Shown here one piece after another: positions 7,243 through 15,561 of a stretch of 64,000 nucleotides of DNA. This stretch comes from JANOBD01 sp031411495 (GTDB lineage Bacteria; Planctomycetota; Phycisphaerae; Tepidisphaerales; Tepidisphaeraceae). Position 1 is the first letter of the stretch, and every line of letters starts with the position of its first letter. A program made the position numbers and the translations under genes. Under the pieces are notes generated by a model. It was not told the DNA's origin and did not search any database. It saw nothing but the letters and a program-made list of their open reading frames with translations. The stretch spans positions 1-64,000 of the forward strand of contig JANOBD010000120.1 of assembly GCA_031411495.1 (NCBI GenBank). The letters run 5' to 3'.

Positions 7243-7431
7243 ATGCCACAGACCCTCATCCGAGTTCGCCCTGACACCCGACGCGTTGTCGATGCAATCG
7301 TCGCCGCAAAGGATTGGTCTCTCGCGAAAACGGCCGAGAAGGCCTTCGAACTCTTGCGCCAGCAAGAGGGCGTTCCACTTCCTGAATCGAGAACTGCAAA
7401 GCAATCGCGACAGAAACGCGATCGAACCTGA
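7243..7431 (+). CDS. Small DNA-binding-like protein (ribbon-helix-helix pattern)
   Basis: A 62-residue basic protein from ATG 7243. The start MPQTLIRVRPDTRRVVDAIV, a short strand followed by two helices (SLAKTAEKAFELLRQQEG), resembles ribbon-helix-helix regulators, which are dimers binding palindromes. The 23-bp inverted repeat directly in front of it is a natural autoregulatory target. Assignment is by pattern and context, not by a diagnostic motif. It begins the rightward early region. Confidence 0.5.
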   Translation: MPQTLIRVRPDTRRVVDAIVAAKDWSLAKTAEKAFELLRQQEGVPLPESRTAKQSRQKRDRT

Positions 7432-7519
7432 CGGCCTTGCGAGGACCGGCGGCGACGCCCAAACGTCGCCGCCACCTCGCGGGGCGCACGCACGGAAGCA
7501 CTAAGGGAAACGAAGGATC

Positions 7520-8827
7520 ATGAAGACGCTCAAGCATCACCCGCTCGCCAACCTGCTCCCGATGATGAGCGATCCTCAGTACGAAGCTCTCAAATCTGAC
7601 ATCGCCACCGCCGGACGCATCCTCGAACCGGTAGTGCTTCTGGACGGGAAGATCCTCGACGGTCGCAATCGCTACCGCGCGGGCATCGAGTTGAAGATCG
7701 AAATCCCGACTGTCGACTTTAAGAAGTCCTGGGGCGATCCCCTGCAGTGGGTGAAATCGACCTCGACCCACCGCAACCTCGACGAATCGCAACTCGCCTG
7801 CGTGGCCGTGAACTTCGCCGACGAGTTTGGCCGTCAGAATTCTGACGCCACCCCCCTGAGCCTGGACGAGCTCGCCTACCGCTTTGCCGTCAATCGCGAC
7901 TACGTCTCCAAAGCGCGCACGCTCAAGACAGAGGACGCCGAACTCTTCGAAACCGTCTTCGACGGCCGCGAAAAGATCTATGTCGCTCATCGCGAGTGGA
8001 AGCGCAACCAGAAAACGCGGGCGCTCAAGAGTGAAGCCCGTCGTATCGCGCGGGACTCCGACCCGGATGACCGCTGGGAGATCATTGTCGGGAAATGTGA
8101 AGAGCTTCTTCACGCCCCACGCACGGCCAATCTCGACGCCAAGCTCGTCTTCATTGACCCGCCGTACAACATCGGCGTTGACTATGGCAACGGCGCGAAG
8201 CGGGACTCGCTGTCGCGCAGCGACTTCATCCTCATTTCGGTCCAGTGGCTTGACACACTCTCCCGGTCCCTCGCAGACGACGGATCGATCTTTGTAATGA
8301 CGTCGATGGAGTACCTGGGCGCGTACGAGGAAATTCTGCGCGGCCTGGGCCTCCATTGGCGGCAGACCATTATCTGGGTCGAGACGTTCGGCAACTACAC
8401 TCCCTGCAACTTCTCGCCGTGCTGCCGGCCCATCCTCTACTTCACCAAGAGCGCCGACTCCTTCACGTTCCACGGCGATCAGATCCTGATCCCGTCTGAC
8501 CGGCAGCTCAAGTACGCGGACAGCCGAGCCAACCCCGCCGGCAAGGTGCCGAGCAACGTCTGGACCGAGTTTCCGCGGATCGTCGACAACGACGCCGAAC
8601 GTGTTCCGGGCTTCCCGACCCAGATCCCTCGAAAGCTTGTCGAGCGCATCGTGCTCGCGGCGAGCAATCCCGGCGATCTCGTCCTGGACGGATTTAACGG
8701 GAGCGGCACGACCGGTGTGGCAGCGCTTCTGAATCACCGCCGTTACCTCGGCATCGAAGCCAACCCCGCCAACGCCGCGCTCGCCCGCGCCCGCATCACC
8801 AAGGCCCTTTCGGAAGGAGAAAAGTAA
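7520..8827 (+). CDS. ParB-domain/DNA methyltransferase fusion (adenine- or cytosine-N4 type)
   Basis: A 435-residue protein with GAAGGA before ATG 7520. Residues 1-60 form a ParB/Srx-like N-terminal domain with the signature ILDGRNRYRAG (45-55). Residues about 185-430 are an amino-methyltransferase: catalytic DPPY at 213-216 (LVFIDPPYNIG) comes before the SAM-binding loop FNGSGTTG at 392-399. That order is typical of beta-class N6-adenine/N4-cytosine methylases. The fusion recurs in phages and probably methylates element DNA to evade host restriction (known family role; target unknown). The middle (110-180) is a helix-turn-helix-like linker. No cognate nuclease lies nearby, so it is a solitary methylase. 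The next gene starts at the base after its stop. Confidence 0.85.
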   Translation: MKTLKHHPLANLLPMMSDPQYEALKSDIATAGRILEPVVLLDGKILDGRNRYRAGIELKIEIPTVDFKKSWGDPLQWVKSTSTHRNLDESQLACVAVNFADEFGRQNSDATPLSLDELAYRFAVNRDYVSKARTLKTEDAELFETVFDGREKIYVAHREWKRNQKTRALKSEARRIARDSDPDDRWEIIVGKCEELLHAPRTANLDAKLVFIDPPYNIGVDYGNGAKRDSLSRSDFILISVQWLDTLSRSLADDGSIFVMTSMEYLGAYEEILRGLGLHWRQTIIWVETFGNYTPCNFSPCCRPILYFTKSADSFTFHGDQILIPSDRQLKYADSRANPAGKVPSNVWTEFPRIVDNDAERVPGFPTQIPRKLVERIVLAASNPGDLVLDGFNGSGTTGVAALLNHRRYLGIEANPANAALARARITKALSEGEK

Positions 8828-9145
8828 ATGCCGCGTGCCAATGGAAACAGCAACCCGATCAACAACCGCGAAGCGATGACGGATGCCGTCTGCGCCGCGA
8901 TGCATGATCGGTTTCGGGACGACTCGATCGACTCGCTGCTCACCCGTCCTGTCGATGCCCTGGACATGGCGCTCGACGCCGCGGTCCGTGCCGGCCGCAT
9001 GAGCAATGCCGCCCGCACTCGCGTCGTCGGCGGCGTGCGGCGGCTCTTCAAAGATGAACAGGGCTCCGAAGACCTCGTCGCCGAGATCTGCAGGGCGGCC
9101 CTGAGCAGCCGGAAGCGCGGCGACCTCAAGAAGGATCGGTACTGA
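8828..9145 (+). CDS. Small hypothetical protein following the methylase
   Basis: A 105-residue protein whose ATG directly follows the methylase stop, with GGAGAAAAGTAA as ribosome site, so the two are co-transcribed. It is helical, with the segment ALDMALDAAVRAGRMSNAARTRVVGGVRRLF and a basic C-terminus. I recognise no domain. Confidence 0.55.
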   Translation: MPRANGNSNPINNREAMTDAVCAAMHDRFRDDSIDSLLTRPVDALDMALDAAVRAGRMSNAARTRVVGGVRRLFKDEQGSEDLVAEICRAALSSRKRGDLKKDRY

Positions 9146-9196
9146 GCCGGAGACGACCATGCCCAACAGCATGCACATCCTGGCCAGCGCGCTAAC

Positions 9197-9281
9197 GGTG
9201 AATCCGAGCCCCTCGATTCACCATCGGGCGCAATTGTGCGGTGAACTCACCGCCACGAACAAAATTTCACCACGTGGTGAA
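9197..9281. repeat. Cluster of GGTGAA/TTCACC dyads, likely operator
   Basis: Three inverted repeats built on the same half-site lie within 85 bp. They are GGTGAATC (9197-9204) with GATTCACC (9215-9222), GCGGTGA (9238-9244) with TCACCGC (9247-9253), and the perfect 16-bp palindrome TTCACCACGTGGTGAA (9266-9281). They occupy the only sizeable gap (9146-9312) in front of the transposition operon. That is where Mu keeps the operator and internal transposition enhancer. A binding role for a repressor or transposase is inferred. Confidence 0.6.
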
Positions 9282-9312
9282 TCGCGGGGCACTTTCACAG
9301 GAGAGGAGCACT

Positions 9313-9591
9313 TTGAACTCGATCGAGCAGCTCGCCAGCTCGATCACGGACGATCGCCGAGCAACGTATCTATTCGACACGAAGGCCGCATCGGATGCGG
9401 TCGGCTGTCATCCGAACAAGTTCAACGACTGGTGGCAGCGCACCAATTCGAAGCTCCTCGAGCTTTACATCAGTCAACCCGGCCAGCTCGCCGCCGAGAT
9501 CGCCGCGCTCTTCGCCAGGGCCGAGGCCGAGCGCTCTCGCCGCGAAGAGCGGCGACGCGCGGGCAAGCCGCCGGACAGCCAACGGCATTGA
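9313..9591 (+). CDS. Small early protein of the transposition operon
   Basis: Ninety-two residues from TTG 9313, chosen because GAGAGGAG lies five bases upstream; the same frame is open from 9241 but would run through the operator palindromes. After a short acidic start it has a helix-turn-helix-like stretch (DTKAASDAVGCHPNKFNDWW) and ends in an alanine/glutamate then arginine-rich helix, so it may bind DNA. Its place, first in the operon after the operator cluster, is that of ner in Mu. Sequence similarity to Ner is not evident. Confidence 0.5.
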   Translation: MNSIEQLASSITDDRRATYLFDTKAASDAVGCHPNKFNDWWQRTNSKLLELYISQPGQLAAEIAALFARAEAERSRREERRRAGKPPDSQRH

Positions 9592-9604
9592 TCGGAGGCG
9601 CGCT

Positions 9605-9931
9605 GTGAGCACGCCCACCGATCGGGACCTCTACGCCGATCACCTCCTGGCTTTCCGCGATTGGTGCGAGCGGCACGAGCGCAGTTTTCCACTGGAGATG
9701 ACCGCGCTAATTCGCGCTCGCATGGGCAACGCACGCCTGAGCCCGATCGATCGACCCGCCCGAGCGACCGCCGTCTGCGCCGACACGAGCGAAGCGCCCC
9801 ACGGACGCAAACGCAACGGCAAGCCCTATCGAACCCCTGAAAAGCATCGCGCGTACATGCGGGCGTATTTCGCCCGCCGCCGCGACGCCAACGTCATTCC
9901 CTCACCGCAAGGAGGATCGAATGTCACCTGA
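9605..9931 (+). CDS. Basic hypothetical early protein
   Basis: A 108-residue protein from GTG 9605 with GGAGG at 9595-9599. The first half is helical (YADHLLAFRDWCERHERSF). The second half is rich in arginine and lysine, with KRNGKPYRTPEKHRAYMRAYFARRR, a pattern reminiscent of short DNA-binding tails in phage proteins. No family recognised. It overlaps the next gene by eleven bases. Confidence 0.5.
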   Translation: MSTPTDRDLYADHLLAFRDWCERHERSFPLEMTALIRARMGNARLSPIDRPARATAVCADTSEAPHGRKRNGKPYRTPEKHRAYMRAYFARRRDANVIPSPQGGSNVT

Positions 9932-10409
9932 TCCGTTTACGAACTACCTGATGCAGGACCGGCCCCGCTGGTACTGCCTGCAGAGCCAGGCCACCGGCAA
10001 GCTCATCCTGGAGGACATGGATGAGAACGGCGATCCGGTCGGTAGCGTCCTGGTCTACTGGGACCGCGCCGACGCCGAGGGCGCTGCCATCGCCCACCGC
10101 GAGACCTATCCGAGCCTGCTGATCGAGGTCGTGCCGCTTCCGGCGTGCCCGCCGGCCGTCGTACGTCCCAAGCCACGTGAGAACGCCGAGGTCGTCTCCG
10201 CCCAGGCGTCGATCTCCCTCGCCGATCAATGCGTGCAGGTCGAGGTCCGACCGCGCACGGGCTCTTCCTGCACCCGTCTCATGCAGCTGATCGGCAACGC
10301 CCTGAAAATCGTCGCCGAGAGCGAACCGATGGCGCGGATGTCGCCCGTGGTGTTCTTTCGCCTGGGGCCGCTCACCAAGCAGGCCGACTCGATTGACAAG
10401 GTCGCCTAA
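9921..10409 (+). CDS. Hypothetical early protein
   Basis: A 162-residue protein with an excellent AAGGAGG site before ATG 9921. The first 75 residues read like a small beta-rich domain (WYCLQSQATGKLILEDMDENGD, then SVLVYWDRADAEGAAIAHRE). After a proline-rich linker the rest is mixed. I recognise no family and no catalytic motif. Confidence 0.55.
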   Translation: MSPDPFTNYLMQDRPRWYCLQSQATGKLILEDMDENGDPVGSVLVYWDRADAEGAAIAHRETYPSLLIEVVPLPACPPAVVRPKPRENAEVVSAQASISLADQCVQVEVRPRTGSSCTRLMQLIGNALKIVAESEPMARMSPVVFFRLGPLTKQADSIDKVA

Positions 10410-10422
10410 ACGGAGGTACGCG

Positions 10423-10617
10423 ATGCAGTCCCAGCCTTTCACCGTCGCCGACCAGATCCGGCTCCTCACTCAGACCATCAAGCAGATGGATCCGAGCGAG
10501 ACACGCGAGCGCCTGGTCGCTCGCCGGGACAAACTGATAGCCGATCGCATGACGCCGCTCCTGGCCGGCCGTCGTCGCGGGCTTGTGGCACCAATCCCCC
10601 AGCCGGAGGCCGCATGA
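10423..10617 (+). CDS. Very small early protein
   Basis: Sixty-four residues from ATG 10423 with GGAGGT nearby. It is a short helical, basic protein (RLLTQTIKQMDPSETRERLV) and overlaps the next start by four bases (ATGA). Its role is unknown; placement shows it belongs to the transposition operon. Confidence 0.5.
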   Translation: MQSQPFTVADQIRLLTQTIKQMDPSETRERLVARRDKLIADRMTPLLAGRRRGLVAPIPQPEAA

Positions 10618-10982
10618 ACGCCACCGCGTGCCGCAGCGCGGGCCTTACGGGTCCGCAGCAATACCGTCTCGATCGGCTCATCGATCGCGTGTGCGAGCGT
10701 TTCGGCGTCGCGCGATCAGAGATCGCCGATCTGGGCGCCAAGAAGATCGCACGGAGCGACGAGCGAGCACACGCCCGCGGCTGTATCGCGTTGCTGGCGC
10801 ACGACACGCTCGGGCTCACCTTCGATCAGGTCACCCAGGCCTGCGGCGTGCGGCATCGTTCCAACGTGGCGCGCGGCGTGGGCTCGATCCGCAACTGGAT
10901 GCTCGCCGACCCAGCCCTGGCCACGCGCGTGCAGTCGATGCGCCTCTTCGCGACCAGCCTGATGGAGGTCGAACGCCTGTGA
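10614..10982 (+). CDS. DnaA domain IV-like DNA-binding protein
   Basis: A 122-residue protein. Residues about 45-112 look like the C-terminal DNA-binding domain of the replication initiator DnaA. A helix, RAHARGCIALLAHDTLGLTF, is followed by a turn-helix, DQVTQACGVRHRSNVARGV, in place of the DnaA box-binding GRDHSTV helix, and then a closing helix. The AAA+ and other DnaA domains are absent. It overlaps the MuA-like start by four bases. Mu-like elements replicate by transposition and recruit host replication factors, so a DnaA-like adaptor beside the transposase could help recruit the replisome or act as a regulator (inference). Confidence 0.6.
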   Translation: MNATACRSAGLTGPQQYRLDRLIDRVCERFGVARSEIADLGAKKIARSDERAHARGCIALLAHDTLGLTFDQVTQACGVRHRSNVARGVGSIRNWMLADPALATRVQSMRLFATSLMEVERL

Positions 10983-13036
10983 GCGAGCCCACCCTCAAAC
11001 TCAGCGAATACCTTGACGATCCGATCGTGGGCAAGCCCATTGATCGCGTCGAGGCGCACGGCACGCGCTGGGTCTGGATCGATGACGCCGCGCGCCTCCT
11101 GGGCTTAAAGAACGTCGGCACGCTCCGCAACAAGTGTCTCTCGACCTGGGCCCCAAAACTGCTTGCCCGCAAGTCGAAGCACCCGACGACGCTCCAGGAG
11201 ACGTGGCAGATCAGCGAGCTGGCCGATCCGCGACTGGTGTCGACGCCGTCCGCTTCGCCGCTCAAAACGACCGCCGATGAGGAGTGGGGCAAGCTCACCG
11301 ATGAGCAGCGCGAGACCGTGCTCCAGACCGAGCGTTACCTGCTCGAATGGCAAAAGCAGCTCGCCGCCGGCTTCACGCTCAAGCTGGACGAGGGCGCGAT
11401 CACCAGGCGGTTCGTCGATCAGGCCCGTGCCGCCGGCTTCAAGTGCTGCCGCGCCTCGCTCTACCGCTGGCAGAAGGATTACCGCTCATCGGGCCGCGTC
11501 GGGCTGTTCGATCCACGATGGAAGGTCTCAAGCGCCGCCAGCGCCGACGACCTTCACGTCTACCGCGACACGCTCAAGCGGCTTTATCTCGACCAGCGCA
11601 AACGCCACATCAGTGAATGCCACTACCGCGCGTGTGAGGCGTCTGAGCAGGCTGGAGAAACGCCACCGAAGAGCGTGAAGACCGCCCAGCGGCTCCTGAA
11701 CGCGATCCCCCGCGACACCGTCATGCTGCTGCGCAACGGCCCGGAGGCCTACTGCAACAACATCGCGCTGCACATCCGCCGCGACTACTCGACCATCGAG
11801 AGCAACGAGTGGTGGTGCTCAGATCACTTCCGCTTCGACGTGATCGTGCGAACGCAGACCGGCGAGCTGCTGCGGCCGTGGCTGCACGCCTGGCAGGATC
11901 TCCGCTCTCGCCGCATCGTCGGCTACACGATCGTCACCCACGACCCGAACGCGGATTTGATCCTGCGCGTCTTCGCCCAGGCCGTCCGTGAGCACGGCGT
12001 GCCCAAGCACGTGTACGTCGACAACGGCAAGGATTTCGACGCCAAGCAGCTGCAGGGCATCACCAAGAAGCAGCGTCAATCGGGCATGCGGCCCGGCGAC
12101 CTGACGCCGGCGGACGTTCGCCGCTGCGGCGGAGCGTTCACGCAGCTGGGCGTCGATGTCGTTCACACGTGGCCCTATCACGGCCAGTCCAAGCCGATCG
12201 AGCGATGGCACCGCAGAATCAATGACCAGTTTTCGCGCGACTTCGCCAGCTACACCGGCGGCGACACGACCAAGAAGCCCGAGGACCTTGCCGACAAGCT
12301 GGCGCTCAACGAGATCCCGATGCTCAGCGACTTCGTCGCCGCGTTCGGCGACTGGCTCGACGGGTTCCACACCCTGCCTCACATGGGCGATTCGATGGAC
12401 GGCAAAGCGCCGGCGCAGGTCTATCAGGAGTGCCTGCTCTCGAAGCGATCCATCCCCGACGAACTGCTGCGGCTCGCCTGCATGCCGCGCCACGAGTGCA
12501 CCATCCGCCAGAACGGCGTGCACTTCGAGCAGATGTCCTGGCACCATCACGAGCTGGACAAGCGATTCGGCGATCGCGTGATGATCGCGATCGACGTCGA
12601 GTGCCTCGACTACGTCATCGTGCTCGATCTCGAAGGCCGGGTGATCTGCAAGGCCAAGGCCAACCAAAAGCTTCCCCAGGGCGCGACTCGGCAGATGCTG
12701 CGTGAGGCCGTCGCCGACAGCCGGCGGAACAAGAAGAAGGCTCGCGACTACATCGACAACGTCCGCCCGAAACTCGCCCTCGATCCCGTCGAGCTGATGC
12801 GGTCCCGCGCGGCCAAGCAGGCTCGCGAGCATCAGAAACAGGTCGCTTTGAAGAACGGCACCGACAACCTGCCGCCGTCGATCTCGCCGGTTCGAACGCC
12901 CTTCGACGACCAGCACGCCGCACTCTCGAAGGCGTTTCACGGCCCCCAACCCGTCAATCCCGCCGGCAGCGACTTCACGCCGCCGCCGGCAAGCGGATTC
13001 GTCTATCACGCGCCCGCGCGCTCGGAGGACGAATGA
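10979..13036 (+). CDS. MuA-type DDE transposase
   Basis: A 685-residue transposase starting at GTG 10979, which overlaps the previous stop (10980-10982). Residues 1-260 correspond to the Mu end-binding helix-turn-helix domains. The RNase H-like catalytic core follows, with D282 (WWCSDHFRFDV), D348 (YVDNGKDF) and E408 (SKPIERWHR), the same spacing as MuA D269/D336/E392. A beta-barrel Mu-C-like domain occupies about 500-600, and the last 80 residues are basic and disordered, as where MuA contacts MuB and ClpX. Family role: it cuts and joins the element ends into target DNA. It overlaps the MuB-like gene by four bases. All catalytic residues are present, so it could be active. Confidence 0.92.
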   Translation: MSEPTLKLSEYLDDPIVGKPIDRVEAHGTRWVWIDDAARLLGLKNVGTLRNKCLSTWAPKLLARKSKHPTTLQETWQISELADPRLVSTPSASPLKTTADEEWGKLTDEQRETVLQTERYLLEWQKQLAAGFTLKLDEGAITRRFVDQARAAGFKCCRASLYRWQKDYRSSGRVGLFDPRWKVSSAASADDLHVYRDTLKRLYLDQRKRHISECHYRACEASEQAGETPPKSVKTAQRLLNAIPRDTVMLLRNGPEAYCNNIALHIRRDYSTIESNEWWCSDHFRFDVIVRTQTGELLRPWLHAWQDLRSRRIVGYTIVTHDPNADLILRVFAQAVREHGVPKHVYVDNGKDFDAKQLQGITKKQRQSGMRPGDLTPADVRRCGGAFTQLGVDVVHTWPYHGQSKPIERWHRRINDQFSRDFASYTGGDTTKKPEDLADKLALNEIPMLSDFVAAFGDWLDGFHTLPHMGDSMDGKAPAQVYQECLLSKRSIPDELLRLACMPRHECTIRQNGVHFEQMSWHHHELDKRFGDRVMIAIDVECLDYVIVLDLEGRVICKAKANQKLPQGATRQMLREAVADSRRNKKKARDYIDNVRPKLALDPVELMRSRAAKQAREHQKQVALKNGTDNLPPSISPVRTPFDDQHAALSKAFHGPQPVNPAGSDFTPPPASGFVYHAPARSEDE

Positions 13037-14211
13037 ACAGCGACCCCAACCAGCCACGCCCGATCAATACGTTGATCGACCGCGAGCGCATACGAGGAGC
13101 GTCAAGGATGATCGCCGAAGGCACGGATGCCACCACAGTGAGTCCCGAACAGATCGCGGCGGTCCGAAGCGACGTCGAGATCTTCTGCCGCAACCACAAG
13201 ATCAGCCGGAAGCAGCTCAGCGCCGCCATCGGCGTCGGCCATGCGACCGTGAGCGAGTTCCTCGCCGCCAAGTACGCGGGCAACAACGCCTCGCTCGCGA
13301 TCGATCTGGAGAGCTGGCTGGTCGAAGAAGAGCAGCGCCGCGCCCGCCCGGCCACGACGCAGTTCGTGTGGACGAACGTCGCCATGCAGATCAAGAGCGT
13401 GGCCAACTACTGCCTCGACTTCAAGAAAATCGGTCTGGTCTACGGTCCCGACACCTCCGGCGTCGGCAAGACGACCGCCCTTCGCGCCATCCACCAGGAG
13501 CTGGGCACGCGCCGATCGAGTCTCGTGACGATCGACAAGGTCGACGCCTCCGCCAGTGGCCTGCTCAAGAAGCTCTGCGCCGGGCTGCGTCTCGCCCAGG
13601 ACAAGAGCAACTCGACGCTCTTCGAGCGCGTTAAGAGCGAGCTGCACGGCCGCTCACACCTTCTTCTGATCGATCAGATCCACAATCTCCGCTTCGCCAA
13701 GGATGATCGGCCGTTCTACATCCTCGCCGACCTGTATGACGCGACCAATGCCGCGCAGCTCTGGTGTGGAACCGCCGACCTCGTCGGCTACCTCAATCGG
13801 CAGCGCAAGAAGAGCGGCGATGAGAGTCTGGCTCAGATCCGGCGGCGGATTTTCCCGTGTGTCGATCTGATGGAGATGCTCAAGAGCGGCGGTTCGGACG
13901 GACGCGGCCAGCCCCTGGCGACCGTCGAGCAGGTGCGCGAGATGTTCGCCAAGAACAAGCTCAAGCTCACCGCCGCCGCCAGCCGCTTCCTCTGCACGCT
14001 CCTCAATCGCCCCGACACCGGCGGCATCGGGTTCTGCGAGCAGCTGGTTGAGTACGCGACGATGCTCGGCTCGATGCGCTCGATCGGGTCGATCGACGTG
14101 CCGCTGCTCAAAGAGGCGATGTCGCACGGCATCACCAGCGCGCGTGCCGATGGCCTGGTTCACGAAGTGGAGGAAGAGGAAGCCCAGCAGCGGCAAGCGA
14201 GGGTCGGATGA
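13033..14211 (+). CDS. MuB-type ATPase, transposition target selector
   Basis: A 392-residue AAA+ ATPase. Residues about 45-95 form a lambda-repressor-like helix-turn-helix (ISRKQLSAAIGVGHATVSEFL), as in MuB. The ATPase follows, with Walker A GPDTSGVGKTT (138-148) and a Walker B-like HLLLIDQIH (209-217). The expected DE is DQ here, a change also seen in some MuB/TnsC relatives. A further sensor-like segment LWCGTADLVGYL comes after. In Mu, MuB polymerises on target DNA with ATP, gives target immunity and activates MuA. It overlaps both MuA-like and downstream genes by four bases. Confidence 0.9.
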   Translation: MNSDPNQPRPINTLIDRERIRGASRMIAEGTDATTVSPEQIAAVRSDVEIFCRNHKISRKQLSAAIGVGHATVSEFLAAKYAGNNASLAIDLESWLVEEEQRRARPATTQFVWTNVAMQIKSVANYCLDFKKIGLVYGPDTSGVGKTTALRAIHQELGTRRSSLVTIDKVDASASGLLKKLCAGLRLAQDKSNSTLFERVKSELHGRSHLLLIDQIHNLRFAKDDRPFYILADLYDATNAAQLWCGTADLVGYLNRQRKKSGDESLAQIRRRIFPCVDLMEMLKSGGSDGRGQPLATVEQVREMFAKNKLKLTAAASRFLCTLLNRPDTGGIGFCEQLVEYATMLGSMRSIGSIDVPLLKEAMSHGITSARADGLVHEVEEEEAQQRQARVG

Positions 14212-14438
14212 TCCGCACCGAGTGGCTCAACATGTCGGTTGCTCGCTTGCGTGCGGTGTTCGCCGTTCGGTGTGGCTGCTCGCTCGCGCGGTCCCTCTCC
14301 GACATCCGCGACACGGCCGCCGAGGCGGTCGAGCGAAAACACCGCACGCGCGCCGAGGTGCTTCACCGCGCCGCCCGCCGTGCCGAGATCGGTTGTGTCG
14401 GGCCGGTGCTCAAAGTCGAGCACAGGAAGGGAGCATAG
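14208..14438 (+). CDS. Small hypothetical protein after MuB
   Basis: Seventy-six residues, arginine-rich and helical (DIRDTAAEAVERKHRTRAEV). It overlaps the MuB-like stop by four bases. No domain recognised; expression is supported mainly by the tight operon packing. Confidence 0.4.
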   Translation: MIRTEWLNMSVARLRAVFAVRCGCSLARSLSDIRDTAAEAVERKHRTRAEVLHRAARRAEIGCVGPVLKVEHRKGA

Positions 14439-14440
14439 TA

Positions 14441-14683
14441 ATGGCTCAGCGACCCGAGAACGTCGTGATTCATTTCGGGAAATACAAGGGCAAGCGCTTG
14501 GGCGAGATCCTGGAACAGGACGCCGCCTACCTCGACTTCCTCAACGGCCTGGACGATCTGCGCGAGCCGCTGGCGTCGGCCGTCGCCGACATCAACACCC
14601 GCTGCGCGTTCGAAATCGACGACGCGATCGCCAAGAAGGAACGCGAGCGCGAACACCGTGAATATCGAAAGCGAGGATGGTGA
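14441..14683 (+). CDS. DUF3820-like small protein
   Basis: Eighty residues from ATG 14441 with GGAAGGGAG upstream. The motif HFGKYKGKRLGEILEQDAAYLDFL matches the small domain (DUF3820 type) found alone in phages and at the C-terminus of exodeoxyribonuclease X-like proteins, where it is thought to contact DNA. The tail is strongly charged (KKEREREHREYRKRG). A role in replication or repair of the element is inferred from family and position. Confidence 0.65.
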   Translation: MAQRPENVVIHFGKYKGKRLGEILEQDAAYLDFLNGLDDLREPLASAVADINTRCAFEIDDAIAKKEREREHREYRKRGW

Positions 14684-14883
14684 TGCGCATCACGTTTACC
14701 GAAGCTCAGCTCAAGGTTTGCCTGGAGAAGCTCGCCGAGGCGCGGCGGACGACCGTCGCGCACGAGGCGTTTTCGGTCTCGACGCCGGGCACGGGCTACG
14801 TGCAGGCCGTCGCGCGTCCCAACGGTGATCTCGACGTCATGATCCACATGAACGTGGGGTTCGAGAAGGGCGGGAAGCGGTGA
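14683..14883 (+). CDS. Small hypothetical protein
   Basis: Sixty-six residues; ATG 14683 has GAGG six bases upstream (ATG 14677 is an in-frame alternative). It looks like a compact alpha/beta protein (MRITFTEAQLKVCLEKLAEA, then VQAVARPNGDLDVMIHMNV). No family recognised. It overlaps its neighbours on both sides. Confidence 0.45.
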   Translation: MRITFTEAQLKVCLEKLAEARRTTVAHEAFSVSTPGTGYVQAVARPNGDLDVMIHMNVGFEKGGKR

Positions 14884-15077
14884 CCGCCGCCGAGGAAAGA
14901 CGCCTCTCTTCCCAGGTGTGGGAACGGGAGTCCGACGGCGCGCGTTACACGGGCTTCACGCTGGCCGTGATGCTCCGCCATTGGAAGGTGAAGCTTGAGG
15001 ATCTGCTCAACATGCCGATCGGCAAAGGCTTTACCGACCCGATAAAACAATGCTCGCCGTATCGGAGGGTCGCGTGA
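14880..15077 (+). CDS. Small hypothetical protein
   Basis: Sixty-five residues from GTG 14880, overlapping the previous stop by four bases. The core TGFTLAVMLRHWKVKLEDLLN is helical. No domain recognised. It is the last gene before a convergent leftward gene. Confidence 0.4.
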   Translation: MTAAEERRLSSQVWERESDGARYTGFTLAVMLRHWKVKLEDLLNMPIGKGFTDPIKQCSPYRRVA

Positions 15078-15088
15078 TCAGTTTCGAG

Positions 15089-15544
15089 TCATCCGAGCTT
15101 GCCCTGCACTCCGGCGGCGATCGTGGCTTTTACGATCTCAGTGAGTGCAGTCTGCGCGATGCTCATCACGGTGCCTTTGACCTGTTCCCATGCCTGCAGC
15201 GTGATGTGTGCAAAGCCAGACTCCGCCTCAACCGTTCGAAGGTAATTCTCGCCGACGGCGGTGAGATAGACGCCAAAGTAGTTGAGCTTGCCCTTCACCG
15301 TCGTGACGTAATCGGCCCGAAGTCGCGAAGCTCCACGTCCCCGTGGCGACCCAACGAGTTCGAATCCGCCGAGGAAGGATGCCGCGCGCCGGACATCAGC
15401 CTGATTGGCCCCGAGCGCAGTGGCGATCTCGCTGATGGGAATGAAATCCGCGTCGCTGTAGACGGCCGCTCGTTCTCGAACGAGCAGCAGAACACGCATT
15501 TCCAAATCACTGAGCTTGGCTTCCAGCTTCATCGGGTTCTCCAT
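15089..15544 (-). CDS. Putative winged-helix regulator
   Basis: A 151-residue protein transcribed against the operon and divergent from the GemA-like gene, only 17 bp away. The first 85 residues suggest a winged helix: LSDLEMRVLLLVRERAAV, then ISEIATALGANQADVRRAASFL as recognition region and a beta wing near SPRGRGASRLRADY. The C-terminal half is helical, possibly a dimer or membrane-contact domain. Given the shared start region, it may control itself and the GemA-like gene (inference). Confidence 0.55.
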   Translation of the reverse strand: MENPMKLEAKLSDLEMRVLLLVRERAAVYSDADFIPISEIATALGANQADVRRAASFLGGFELVGSPRGRGASRLRADYVTTVKGKLNYFGVYLTAVGENYLRTVEAESGFAHITLQAWEQVKGTVMSIAQTALTEIVKATIAAGVQGKLG

Positions 15545-15561
15545 TGTCGGCGGGTCATACT

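Noticed and set aside
7256..9178. 640-codon open frame on the minus strand
   Set aside because: It is the antisense of the ParB-methyltransferase gene, whose motifs and ribosome site are convincing; the antisense product has atypical composition and no recognisable domain.
11819..13057. 412-codon minus-strand frame across the transposase
   Set aside because: Antisense shadow of the MuA-type catalytic core; long frames opposite GC-rich genes are common here.
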